Part shown: one piece after another, positions 31,643-38,935 of the stretch | How the letters are laid out: each line of letters starts with the position of its first letter | How positions within the stretch are numbered: the stretch's first letter is position 1 | Assembly: GCA_016212795.1 (NCBI GenBank) | Contig: JACRDT010000041.1 | Coordinates: 1-52,250 of the forward strand | Length of the DNA stretch: 52,250 bases | Reading direction: 5' to 3' | From: Elusimicrobiota bacterium | GTDB taxonomy: Bacteria > Elusimicrobiota > Elusimicrobia > UBA1565 > UBA9628 | Position numbers and translations under genes: made by a program | The notes under the pieces: model-generated | The model's database searches: none | Seen by the model: only the letters and a program-made list of their open reading frames with translations | What the model was told of the DNA's origin: nothing

Positions 31643-32747
31643 CGCCCATCACCTCGTCGTAGGCCCCTTCGTAGGCGGCCATCATGTCCAGCAGGCCGAA
31701 GCGCCGCGCCACCTTCTCCCTGGCGGCCGCGCCCAGCCTGGATCGGGCCTGGGGGTCGTCGATGAGCCTGGTGATCGCCTGGGCGAGGGCCTGGGGCTTG
31801 CCCGCCGGGATGAGGAGGCCGTCTTGGTCGTTGTCGACGGCCTCCGGGACGCCGTCGACCGAGGAGGCGATGACGGGCAGCCCCAGGGCCATGGCCTCGA
31901 GGAGGGCGTTGGGCAGGCCTTCCCACAGCGAGGGAAGGACGTAGATGTCCAACGACGAGAGCCAGGAGGGCATGTCGTCCCTCTCTCCCAGGAGCATCAC
32001 CTGGCGCTCGATGCCGAGCCGCCGGATGCGGTCCTCGAGGTCGCGGCGCTGCGGCCCCTCGCCGAGGATGACGCAGCGGATGGGGCGGTCCTTGAGCGCC
32101 CCCATCGCGTCGATGAGCGTGGCGAACCCTTTCTGCCGGTCCAGCCTGCCGGCCGCCCCCAGGAGGATGTCGTCGGAGGCCAGCCTCAGCTCCAGCCTCT
32201 TCTGGCGCCGCTCGAGCCTTGAGATGGGGCAGCCCGCGAGGTCCACGCCGTTGTGGATGACTTTCATCTTGGCGCGGTCGTAGCCCAGGGAGTCCACCAG
32301 GTAATCGCGGCTCGCCTGGGACTCGGCGATGAGCAGGTCGTCGGAGCCCTTGAGGACCCGGTCGGCGAGCTTGGTCCAGAGGCTCCGCGTGCGGTAGTTG
32401 ACCCGGGGGGAGCTGACCAGCTTGAAGGCGGCGCCGTGCCAGCGCTTCGCGAGCCGCGCCAGCTGGATGGCCTGGAACATGAAGGCGTGCACGATCTGGG
32501 GCCGGGTCCGGGCGATGATGTCGGCGAGCTTCTCCATGTCGGCCCAGGAGGCCTTCTCCTGGATCTCCAGGGACCGGGTCTCGAACCCCGCCGCGGCGAG
32601 CTTCCGGCCGTAGCCCCCCAGGGGCTTGAGGCTCACGATCCCCGAGACGGCGTGCCGGGCGGGGTGGAGCAGGGTCGCGATGGTGTAGAGCGTCTTCTCC
32701 GCGCCCCCGACGGTCGTCGAGGTGGAAACGAAGAGGACGCGGATCAT
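31632..32747 (-). CDS. Glycosyltransferase family 4
   Basis: 371 residues with the GT-B two-domain layout: N-terminal VLFVSTSTTVGGAEKTLYTIA acceptor region, KVIHNGVDL hinge, ILLGAAGRLDRQKGFATLIDAM, and the nucleotide-sugar site LPSLWEGLPNALLEAMALGLPVIASSVDGVPE (EGxxxxxxE). It adds a sugar to a polyprenyl-linked or polysaccharide acceptor at the membrane. ATG 32747 begins the fold; an eight-residue longer version is possible. It is the last gene of the polysaccharide operon, separated from the aminotransferase gene by 94 bases containing an 8-bp hairpin (GCCAAGGC, 32767-32785) and the doubled motif AGCAAGCCA. Confidence 0.9.
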   Translation of the reverse strand: MIRVLFVSTSTTVGGAEKTLYTIATLLHPARHAVSGIVSLKPLGGYGRKLAAAGFETRSLEIQEKASWADMEKLADIIARTRPQIVHAFMFQAIQLARLAKRWHGAAFKLVSSPRVNYRTRSLWTKLADRVLKGSDDLLIAESQASRDYLVDSLGYDRAKMKVIHNGVDLAGCPISRLERRQKRLELRLASDDILLGAAGRLDRQKGFATLIDAMGALKDRPIRCVILGEGPQRRDLEDRIRRLGIERQVMLLGERDDMPSWLSSLDIYVLPSLWEGLPNALLEAMALGLPVIASSVDGVPEAVDNDQDGLLIPAGKPQALAQAITRLIDDPQARSRLGAAAREKVARRFGLLDMMAAYEGAYDEVMGVKS

Positions 32748-32841
32748 GTAGCAAGCCAGGCAGCAAGCCAAGGCGAAGCCTTGGCGCGCAGATCATCGGG
32801 GACTTCCTTCCCATGCCGCATGAGCATGCCGGGGAAAGACG

Positions 32842-33987
32842 CTAAGCGAAGAAGGCCCTCACCGCCTTGCAGATGGTCCGGACCTCGTCCTCCCGGAGCT
32901 CCGGGAAGATGGGCAGCGCCAGCCCGGTCCGGGCTGCCTGTTCCGCCTGGGGGAAGGCGCCCTCCTTGTAGCCGAGGTCCCGGTAGGCGGGCTGCAGGTG
33001 CAGCGGCAGCGGGTAGTACACGCCGGTGCCGATGCCCTCCCGGGCGAGGTGCTGGGCGAGGGCGTCGCGCTCGTCGAGCCTGATGACGTAGAGGCTGTAG
33101 GCGTGGAGCGTCCCGCCGGAGCCGCGCAGCGGCGTGCGCACGGGCAGCCCGGCCAGTCCCTTGTCGTAGAGGGCGGCCAGCTTCCTGCGCCGTGCGATCC
33201 AGTGCCCGAGGCGCTTGAGCTTGACCCTGAGGACGGCGGCCTGGACCTCGTCGAGGCGGCTGTTGTAGCCGACGATCTCGTGCCTGTTGCTGTCCCGGGG
33301 CGCGCGTCCCACGTTGCGCAGGCGCAGCACGATCTGCGCCAGGGCATCGTCCTGGGTGGCCACGGCGCCGGCGTCGCCGGCCGCGCCGAGGTTCTTGGTG
33401 GGGTAGAAGCTGAAGGCCGAGAGGTCGCCCAGGCTCCCGGCCGGACGGCCCTTGTAGGCGGTCAGGTGCCCCTGGGCGCAGTCCTCGAGCACCTTGAACC
33501 CGCGCTTGCGGGCCAGCGCCATGATGGGGTCCATGTCGGCCGGGTAGCCGTAGAGATGGACGGGGATGGCGGCCCGGACCCGTGGGGTGAGCGCCGCGCG
33601 CAGTTGGGGCTCGCCCAGAGTCAAGGTCTCGGGGTCCACGTCCGCCAGCACGGGCCGGGCGCCGGTCTCGGAGACGGCGGTCGCGGTCGCGACGAAGGTG
33701 TGGGCGGGGACGATGACGTCGTCGCCCGGGCCGACCCCGACGGCCTTGAGCGCCACCCGCAGCGCCGCCGTGCCCGAGGAGACCCCGATGACGTGGCGGC
33801 AGCCGATGGCCCGGCTGAAGTCAGCTTCGAACCCGCGGCCCTCGGCGCCCAGGATGTAGGCCCCCGAGTCGAGGACCCGGCAGACCGCCCGCCGCACGTC
33901 CGCGGCGATGCGGCCGTACTGCCTCTTGAGGTCGAACAAGGGGATCTTCGGCCGCTGGCCGCTGAGGACGGGGGTGATGGTCTTCAT
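32842..33987 (-). CDS. DegT/DnrJ/EryC1/StrS aminotransferase
   Basis: 381 residues. PLP-dependent sugar aminotransferase: IPLFDLKRQYGRIAADVRRAV start, GVSSGTAALRVALKAVGVGPGDDVIVPAHTF, VLEDCAQGHLTAYKG with Asp for PLP nitrogen, and the Schiff-base Lys in FSFYPTKNLGAAGDAGAV. It makes an amino sugar from a keto-sugar nucleotide, most likely for the polysaccharide assembled by the neighbouring genes. It starts four bases after the sugar-phosphate transferase stop. Confidence 0.93.
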   Translation of the reverse strand: MKTITPVLSGQRPKIPLFDLKRQYGRIAADVRRAVCRVLDSGAYILGAEGRGFEADFSRAIGCRHVIGVSSGTAALRVALKAVGVGPGDDVIVPAHTFVATATAVSETGARPVLADVDPETLTLGEPQLRAALTPRVRAAIPVHLYGYPADMDPIMALARKRGFKVLEDCAQGHLTAYKGRPAGSLGDLSAFSFYPTKNLGAAGDAGAVATQDDALAQIVLRLRNVGRAPRDSNRHEIVGYNSRLDEVQAAVLRVKLKRLGHWIARRRKLAALYDKGLAGLPVRTPLRGSGGTLHAYSLYVIRLDERDALAQHLAREGIGTGVYYPLPLHLQPAYRDLGYKEGAFPQAEQAARTGLALPIFPELREDEVRTICKAVRAFFA

Positions 33988-33991
33988 CTGT

Positions 33992-35464
33992 TCAATAAGC
34001 TCCTCTTGCCATGACCATCGCCGGGATGGTCCGCAGGATGATCTCCAGGTCGAGCCCGAGAGACCAATGCTCGATGTAGAACATGTCGAGCGCGAAGCGC
34101 TGCGCGCTGTCGACGTCGGACCGGCCCGAGACCTGCCACAGCCCCGTGATGCCCGGCAGGATGTTCATGCGCTTCCTGGCCGTGGGGCCGAAATCCTGCT
34201 CCAGCTTCTCTTTCTCTCCGGTGGTCACGGCCAGGGGCCGGGGGCCGACCACGCTCATCTCCCCCCGGAGCACGTTGATGAACTGGGGGAACTCGTCGAG
34301 CGAGAACCGGCGCAGGAACCGGCCGACGGAGGTCACCCGCGGATCGTTCTTCGCCTTGAAGAAGGCGCCCTGCCCGCCGTCGAGGCCCTTGACGGCCTCG
34401 ATGCGGGCTTCCGCGTCGGCCACCATCGTCCTGAACTTGTAGGCGTCGAAGACGCGGCCTTTCATGCCGTAGCGCTTCTGCTTGTACAGGACCGGCCCCT
34501 TGGAGTCGAGCTTGATGAGGATGGCGACGACCGCCCAGAACGCGGCGGTGGCGGTCAGCACCAGGAGGCTGAAGGCGATGTCGAACGTGCGCTTGGCCAG
34601 GAAGTTGCGCTTGGTCAGCGAGGTGTGCTGGATCCGGTAGGAGGGCAGGCCGAGGCTCGCGTCCATCTGGATCTCCCCGAGCCGGAGCTCCAGGAGGTCC
34701 GGCACCATCTTGAAGGCCACGCCCATGGTCTCGCAGGTCTCGGCGGCGTCGAGGACGCGGGCGCGCGGGAGCGATGAGTCGAGCAGGATGAGCTCGGAGA
34801 CGGGGCGGTCCCGGAGCAGCCCCGCCAGGGCGGCGCCCGGCGGCAGGTCCGCGAGGCGGTAGATGCCGGCTCCGGGGTGGCGCGAGGCGATGCGCTTGGT
34901 CACCTCGTCGGCGACCGTGTCGCCGCCGATCAGGAGCACGGGGCGGGCCGCCTCGTGGAGGGACATCCAGTCGTCGAGCCACAGGACGAGGAACTGGCCG
35001 ATGCTGACCAGCAGGACGGAGACGGGCCAGACGCACGCGAGCATGAGCCTCGAGTACTGGAGCCTTTCGTAGACGTAGGTCGCGACCATGGTCGCCACCG
35101 CGCCGAGCAGGCAGCCCTTGAAGACCTGGAGGAACCTGTCCGCGAACGTCATCCAGTGGTTGGTGTAGAGGCGCGAGGAATACCAGAAGATCATCAGCCA
35201 CATGGGCACCACCACATGGAGCATCTGGTGGTAGACCGCCCAGGGGGTGGCGCCGCCCGTGACCGGGACGGTCCGGGTCAGCCAATCCCAATCGAAGCGA
35301 AGGCGGTAGGCGATGTAGTACGAGCCCGCCACGGCCGCGCCGTCGGCGGCGAAATGGAGCAGGGTGCGCGCGACGTGGCGCGCCCCCGGGGGGATGCCCT
35401 TCTTCGAAGGCAGCGGCTTGAGCGCGAAATCGGCCGGAACCTTCTTTGAGACGCTCGAAGGCAT
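33992..35464 (-). CDS. Polyprenyl-phosphate sugar-1-phosphate transferase (WbaP/WcaJ type)
   Basis: 490 residues: five N-terminal membrane helices, a CoA-binding-like central Rossmann region (PVLLIGGDTVADEV), then the catalytic bacterial sugar-transferase domain from about residue 295 (KRTFDIAFSLLVLTATA, GPVLYKQKRYGMKGRVFDAYKFRTM, RFLRRFSLDEFPQFINVLRGEMSVVGPRP, PGITGLWQVSGRSD). It loads the first sugar phosphate onto undecaprenyl phosphate and so initiates an exopolysaccharide or O-antigen unit. It leads the three-gene polysaccharide operon, seven bases behind a HicA-like gene. Confidence 0.93.
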   Translation of the reverse strand: MPSSVSKKVPADFALKPLPSKKGIPPGARHVARTLLHFAADGAAVAGSYYIAYRLRFDWDWLTRTVPVTGGATPWAVYHQMLHVVVPMWLMIFWYSSRLYTNHWMTFADRFLQVFKGCLLGAVATMVATYVYERLQYSRLMLACVWPVSVLLVSIGQFLVLWLDDWMSLHEAARPVLLIGGDTVADEVTKRIASRHPGAGIYRLADLPPGAALAGLLRDRPVSELILLDSSLPRARVLDAAETCETMGVAFKMVPDLLELRLGEIQMDASLGLPSYRIQHTSLTKRNFLAKRTFDIAFSLLVLTATAAFWAVVAILIKLDSKGPVLYKQKRYGMKGRVFDAYKFRTMVADAEARIEAVKGLDGGQGAFFKAKNDPRVTSVGRFLRRFSLDEFPQFINVLRGEMSVVGPRPLAVTTGEKEKLEQDFGPTARKRMNILPGITGLWQVSGRSDVDSAQRFALDMFYIEHWSLGLDLEIILRTIPAMVMARGAY

Positions 35465-35471
35465 CCCGGGG

Positions 35472-35657
35472 TCAGATCAGCGGGATGTCCAACAATTTGC
35501 AGATCTTGCGGGCGGCGAAATCCGCGATCTCGAGGTGCCGGGTGACCGGCGTCTCCTTGCCGTTGACGGGGTTCTGGAAGACCGAGTACTTCCCGCTTTC
35601 CCTGGTCAGGACGCAGCCGTTCTCGTTCAAATGCTTGATAAGGTCTCTTCTTTTCAT
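35472..35657 (-). CDS. HicA-like small protein without partner, active-site His absent
   Basis: 61 residues with the HicA/YcfA double-stranded-RNA-binding-like fold: KRRDLIKHLNENGCVLTRESG at the start and PVTRHLEIADFAARKICKLLDIP at the end. In HicA toxins the central strand has a conserved His (G-x-H); here the position reads GKYSVF, so the residue is Tyr. No HicB antitoxin is encoded on either side. It is probably a non-toxic remnant or an RNA-binding protein reused in the operon. CGGAGG lies upstream of ATG 35657, and an extended -10 at 35679-35687 is close by. Confidence 0.75.
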   Translation of the reverse strand: MKRRDLIKHLNENGCVLTRESGKYSVFQNPVNGKETPVTRHLEIADFAARKICKLLDIPLI

Positions 35658-35678
35658 GTCTGCCTCCGGGAAGCATAG

Positions 35679-35687
35679 AATATATCA
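35679..35687 (-). promoter_or_regulatory. Extended -10 promoter for hicA-like gene and polysaccharide operon
   Basis: TGATATATT on the minus strand fits a TGn-extended -10 about 20 bases before ATG 35657. No convincing -35 is visible. Confidence 0.4.
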
Positions 35688-35712
35688 AATCCTTGCGGGG
35701 GAATGCATTTTT

Positions 35713-35790
35713 ATGAAACAGAATCTGATGAAACAGAGTATGCCCCCACAGCTACTCGCCTCCCCGTGGGGGAGGCGAGTGATTTGGGCA
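35713..35790 (+). repeat. Dispersed palindromic element, copy D
   Basis: Two partial head copies (ATGAAACAGAATCTG, ATGAAACAGAGTATG) precede the CCCCCACAG spacer and the hairpin CTACTCGCCTCCCC...GGGGGAGGCGAGTGAT. The frame from 35728 again encodes MK-x-x-MPPQLLASP. The element ends one base before the -35 of a strong promoter. Confidence 0.75.
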
Positions 35791-35819
35791 TTGACATATC
35801 CTGGAACCCCTGTTATACT
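35791..35819 (+). promoter_or_regulatory. Consensus sigma-70 promoter for the exported protein gene
   Basis: TTGACA (35791-35796), 17-base spacer, TATACT (35814-35819). It is one of the best promoters in the window, directly abutting palindromic copy D; the transcript would start near 35826 with a 36-base leader. Confidence 0.8.
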
Positions 35820-35861
35820 TCAAAGGGAAGGCTCCTGTACGTCGGCAGGGGAGGTATCGCC

Positions 35862-36737
35862 ATGCCGGAATATCATGTTCACGTTAATATTAGGGTTCCG
35901 GAGTACCTCATTCCGCGCAGCAAGTGGCTTCTGGCGGCGTTCTTGCTGCTTGCCGTGACTCCCGAACTGGGCTCCGAGTCCGTCAGCCTGACCACCTATT
36001 ATCCAGCCCCGTCGGGGATCTACGCCCGCATGGTGACGACCGGCGCGACCTTCATGGCGCGCACGGCCGGCGACGTGAACAGCTACGTCGCGATCGGGAC
36101 CATCGATGTCCTTCCGACCAACGCCAACAGGCGCGCGAAGGTGTACATCGTCGCCGCCGAGCGGGGCTCCGTCGGCTTGGGGGCTCGCGGCAGCGCCCTG
36201 GCCATCGACGACGGCGGCCTCGGCGACCCTGAGCTCACCTGGCGCACCGGAGGCGCCGCGGCCCCCACCATCAGGGCTTACGACGGCATCGCGACCACGG
36301 CCGGGGACTACTTCACCGGCTCGCAGGCGAACAGCCGGATCATGAGGTCGGAATCCGGCACCATACATTTCGGCGGCCCGGGCGGCCAGGATCCCTACAT
36401 GACCCTGGGCAGGAGCGGCAACAACAGGAAGCTCTATCTGCGCGGGCAGGCGGGCGGGAGCGCGTTCATCCACATCAGCAACCCCAACTGCGTGGTTCGC
36501 ACCGGCACGTCGGGTGCGGGAGCTGGTCCGGCCAATTGCAGGACGGTCTGCGTGGGCGCCAACACCTACGCGACCACGGCGAACGGCATCTACACCGAGG
36601 GCATCACCTACGTGCCGATGACCGTCATCTATTCGGGCGTCTACGGGACCGCGGCCCCGGTGACCAACGCTCGGTGCATCGATTCGCAGTTCTCCTGCTG
36701 CCCGTGGTTCGGCACGCAAGACTCGGACGGCCTCTGA
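35862..36737 (+). CDS. Exported surface-type protein with SLTTYYPAP motif
   Basis: 291 residues. A hydrophobic signal/anchor (WLLAAFLLLAVTPELGSES) is followed at once by SLTTYYPAPSGIYARMVTTG, a motif I associate with pilin-like or surface proteins of Elusimicrobiota and related phyla. The mature part is Gly/Thr/Asn-rich with beta-strand character (GLGARGSALAIDDGG, RIMRSESGTIHFGGPGGQDP) and resembles tail-fibre or adhesin shafts. The last ~80 residues contain six Cys, probably in disulfides. ATG 35862 has GGGGAGG upstream and a consensus promoter before that, so strong expression is expected. Function is unknown; surface localisation is inference. Confidence 0.7.
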   Translation: MPEYHVHVNIRVPEYLIPRSKWLLAAFLLLAVTPELGSESVSLTTYYPAPSGIYARMVTTGATFMARTAGDVNSYVAIGTIDVLPTNANRRAKVYIVAAERGSVGLGARGSALAIDDGGLGDPELTWRTGGAAAPTIRAYDGIATTAGDYFTGSQANSRIMRSESGTIHFGGPGGQDPYMTLGRSGNNRKLYLRGQAGGSAFIHISNPNCVVRTGTSGAGAGPANCRTVCVGANTYATTANGIYTEGITYVPMTVIYSGVYGTAAPVTNARCIDSQFSCCPWFGTQDSDGL

Positions 36738-36766
36738 GTCTCGGCGTCGGGAAGGCCCTTGGGCGG

Positions 36767-37165
36767 TCAGGGCAGCGCGCGGAAACCGCGCTGGGCGAAA
36801 TGCCGGTCGAAGGCGAAGGCGGCTTCGATCCCCTGCTTCTCCATGACCGCGAAGCAGGTGGAATCCACGAAGTCGAAGTCTTTGTCCCGGAAGCGGAGAA
36901 ACTCCCGCCACGCCGCCTCCTCGTACTCGACGTCGAGGTGCAGGATGCGGATCAGCTCGCTGGCCCGCAGGCCCGCGCCGAAGGTCGCGGCCGAGGCCTT
37001 GCCGAGACGCTTGGTGAGCAGGGACATCGTCTCGGCGAAGACGTAGTTGTTGGTGAGCAGAGGGGCTTCATTGGCCTCCAGGAACTCCTTGGCGCGGGCA
37101 TGGGCCGGGTCCTTGCGGTCGGCAAGGGCGTAGAAAGCGCTGGTATCGGCGAAGACCTGGGTCAT
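36767..37165 (-). CDS. vapC: VapC-like PIN-domain ribonuclease toxin
   Basis: 132 residues with the PIN acidic residues: Asp in FADTSAFYALADRKD, Glu in VFAETMSLL, and Asp in DKDFDFVDSTCFAVM. VapC toxins cleave tRNA or rRNA in a Mg-dependent way. The start ATG 37165 overlaps the stop of the upstream antitoxin gene (ATGA). All expected catalytic positions appear present, so it should be active. Confidence 0.9.
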   Translation of the reverse strand: MTQVFADTSAFYALADRKDPAHARAKEFLEANEAPLLTNNYVFAETMSLLTKRLGKASAATFGAGLRASELIRILHLDVEYEEAAWREFLRFRDKDFDFVDSTCFAVMEKQGIEAAFAFDRHFAQRGFRALP

Positions 37166-37398
37166 CGGCCGTAGAGATAGTCTTCGTAGTTCTCCGCCAC
37201 GGCGGACCCGTCGCCTGCCGCCCGCCCCACCGCTTTCCAGATGGGGTCCCTGCGCTTGCCCGTCAGGCCGGCCGTCTTCATGCGCTCGTCGATGAGGTCC
37301 CGGACGGCCTGGGCGATGCTCGCGCCGCGCTTCCTGGCCCATTGGGCCAGGAAATGGTAGCGGGTCTCGTCAAGGTAGAGCTGGGTTCGATGCATCAT
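37162..37398 (-). CDS. vapB: VapB-like antitoxin (ribbon-helix-helix type)
   Basis: 78 residues. The N-terminal part RTQLYLDETRYHFLAQWARKRGASIAQAVRDLIDERM fits a ribbon-helix-helix DNA-binding fold; the C-terminal part (AENYEDYLYGR) is the tail that would bind VapC. It is ATGA-coupled to the toxin. A consensus promoter overlaps a partly symmetric sequence (TGTAATACAGTATACT) that may be its own operator. Two ATGs in a row make the exact start uncertain by one codon. Confidence 0.85.
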   Translation of the reverse strand: MMHRTQLYLDETRYHFLAQWARKRGASIAQAVRDLIDERMKTAGLTGKRRDPIWKAVGRAAGDGSAVAENYEDYLYGR

Positions 37399-37412
37399 GT
37401 TTGCTGTAATAC

Positions 37413-37441
37413 AGTATACTTCACGCCCGCTCTCCTGTCAA
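37413..37441 (-). promoter_or_regulatory. Consensus promoter of vapBC
   Basis: On the minus strand TTGACA (37436-37441) and TATACT (37413-37418) are 17 bases apart, with the TGTAATACAG...TATACT symmetry next to the -10 as a candidate operator. Confidence 0.75.
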
Positions 37442-37452
37442 GGCCGGATTAA

Positions 37453-37461
37453 TGGTACAAT
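37453..37461 (+). promoter_or_regulatory. Extended -10 promoter of the radical SAM operon
   Basis: TGGTACAAT is a TGn-extended -10. The transcript would begin about 20 bases before ATG 37488. The promoter starts only 12 bases from the -35 of the divergent vapBC promoter, so VapBC binding could affect it. Confidence 0.5.
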
Positions 37462-37487
37462 GACCCATCCACCGGAACCAGGCAGCC

Positions 37488-38876
37488 ATGTCCTCCTTTC
37501 GCGGCGAGACTCGCCCGGCCGCCGCCGGGTTCCCCGCGGACTCCGTCAGCGACGAGGACTACCCTCCCCTCGACGGCCCCTACCAGAACCGGACCTACGG
37601 CCGGGCGCTGAGCCGGGAGCGGGTCGAGGGGTTCTGGCGTCGGACCGCCGCGCTCGTCCGGCGAGGGGCGGCCCCCCCGGACGTCGGGCTCTACGCGCAC
37701 TGGCCTTTCTGCCCTTGCGCCTGCGGCTATTGCTACTGCGACTTCCGGGTGCCGGGGTCCTCCCGGGAAGCGGCGAGCTACCTCGCTGCGCTCGAGCGCG
37801 AGCTGGAGTCGTTCCGCGGGGCCCTGCGGGGCCTGGCCCTGCGGTCCGTCATGGTGGCAGGAGGAACGCCGACGTCGGCCAGCCCCGGGCAGCTCGACGC
37901 GCTCTTGCGGCGCGCCCGTTCCTGCTTCGAGGTCCGGCCGGATGCCGACATCAGCGTGGAGGCTTCGCCCGGGACGCTGTCGGCCGGCCATCTGGAGGTG
38001 TTCCGGCGCCACGGCGTGGGGCGCCTGGACCTCGGGGTCGACAGCCTCGACCCCAAGGTCCTCGCGGCCGCGGGCCGTCGCGGCCAGACCGCGGCCGTCG
38101 CGGCCGCGGCCTGCCGTCTCGTCCTGTCCGCCGGGGTGAGGCTCGACGTCGGGCTCCTATGCGGCCTGCCGGGCCAGTCCGCCGCCTCGTTCCTGAAGGA
38201 CGTGCGGTGGGCCCTCGGGCTGCGTCCGGCCGGCCTCAGGCTCTACAGGTTCGATCCCCGGCCGCAGACGGACTTCTCGCGCGAAGGCGCGCGCCTGGCG
38301 CCGGGCTGGGCGGCCGGCACGGCGCGCTGCATGGAGGAGGCTGACGCGGTCGTGACGGCCGCGGGCTACGGGCCGCAGGCCGGGGGCTGGCGCGTCCCGG
38401 CCTCCGTCCTGGGGGTGGGCTGGGGCGCGAAGTCCCGCGCCTTCGGCGCCGGTTGGTACCAGCACCCCAACCTCGAGCGGCGCCCGGCGCCGGGGCCGGG
38501 GATGCCGCCGTTCCGGGGGATGCCCCTCACGCTGGAGGACGAGGCCAGGGCGTTCGTCATCGGCGGCCTCGCCACGGCGGGCAGGGTCGGCGGCGAGGCG
38601 TTCAGGGAAATGTTCGGGACGGACCTTGGCGCGTACGCTCCGCTGTCGGCGGCGCTGCGCTCCCTGGAAGCCCGGGGAGCCGTGTCGTTCGACGGCGAGG
38701 GCCTGCGGCTCCTGGAGAAGGGCCGCGGCGCGCTCCAGCGGCTCTATCATCCCGGCGTGCTCAAGCTGTTGGCGCGGTCTGGACCGTCCGCGGGGACGGC
38801 GTCCCAGACTCTGTGCCGGGTTTACGAACGGTGTGACTGTCCCCATTCGCGCCTCGTCGCGGGGGAGGAAGCCTGA
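37488..38876 (+). CDS. HemN-like radical SAM protein 1
   Basis: 462 residues. The iron-sulfur motif is C75, C79, C82 with the HemN-type extra C84 in HWPFCPCACGYCYC; GGTPTSAS, SVEASPGTL and the LRLYRFDPRPQT region complete the barrel, and a winged-helix-like C-terminal part follows as in HemN/HemW relatives. HemN-like enzymes include coproporphyrinogen dehydrogenase and class C methylases/cyclopropanases; which type this is cannot be told. It shares an N-terminal DYPPLDGPYQNRTY segment with the next two genes. After LKLLARSG the C-terminus differs from both paralogues, being shorter and encoded by hairpin/REP-like DNA. It is the first gene of the operon. Confidence 0.85.
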   Translation: MSSFRGETRPAAAGFPADSVSDEDYPPLDGPYQNRTYGRALSRERVEGFWRRTAALVRRGAAPPDVGLYAHWPFCPCACGYCYCDFRVPGSSREAASYLAALERELESFRGALRGLALRSVMVAGGTPTSASPGQLDALLRRARSCFEVRPDADISVEASPGTLSAGHLEVFRRHGVGRLDLGVDSLDPKVLAAAGRRGQTAAVAAAACRLVLSAGVRLDVGLLCGLPGQSAASFLKDVRWALGLRPAGLRLYRFDPRPQTDFSREGARLAPGWAAGTARCMEEADAVVTAAGYGPQAGGWRVPASVLGVGWGAKSRAFGAGWYQHPNLERRPAPGPGMPPFRGMPLTLEDEARAFVIGGLATAGRVGGEAFREMFGTDLGAYAPLSAALRSLEARGAVSFDGEGLRLLEKGRGALQRLYHPGVLKLLARSGPSAGTASQTLCRVYERCDCPHSRLVAGEEA

Positions 38877-38935
38877 TGAAACGGCATCAGCCCCACCCGC
38901 TACTCGCCCCTCCCGCGGGGAGGGGCGAGTGATTT
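38876..38935 (+). repeat. Dispersed palindromic element, copy E, with mini-ORF and start codon
   Basis: GGGGGAGGAA precedes ATG 38876, which overlaps the stop of HemN-like gene 1 (TGATG). The mini-ORF of 18 codons (MKRHQPHPLLAPPAGRGE) stops at 38930-38932, and its GTGA overlap supplies the GTG start of HemN-like gene 2. The hairpin is ACTCGCCCCTCCC/GGGAGGGGCGAGT with a short CGC-type loop. Confidence 0.8.
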
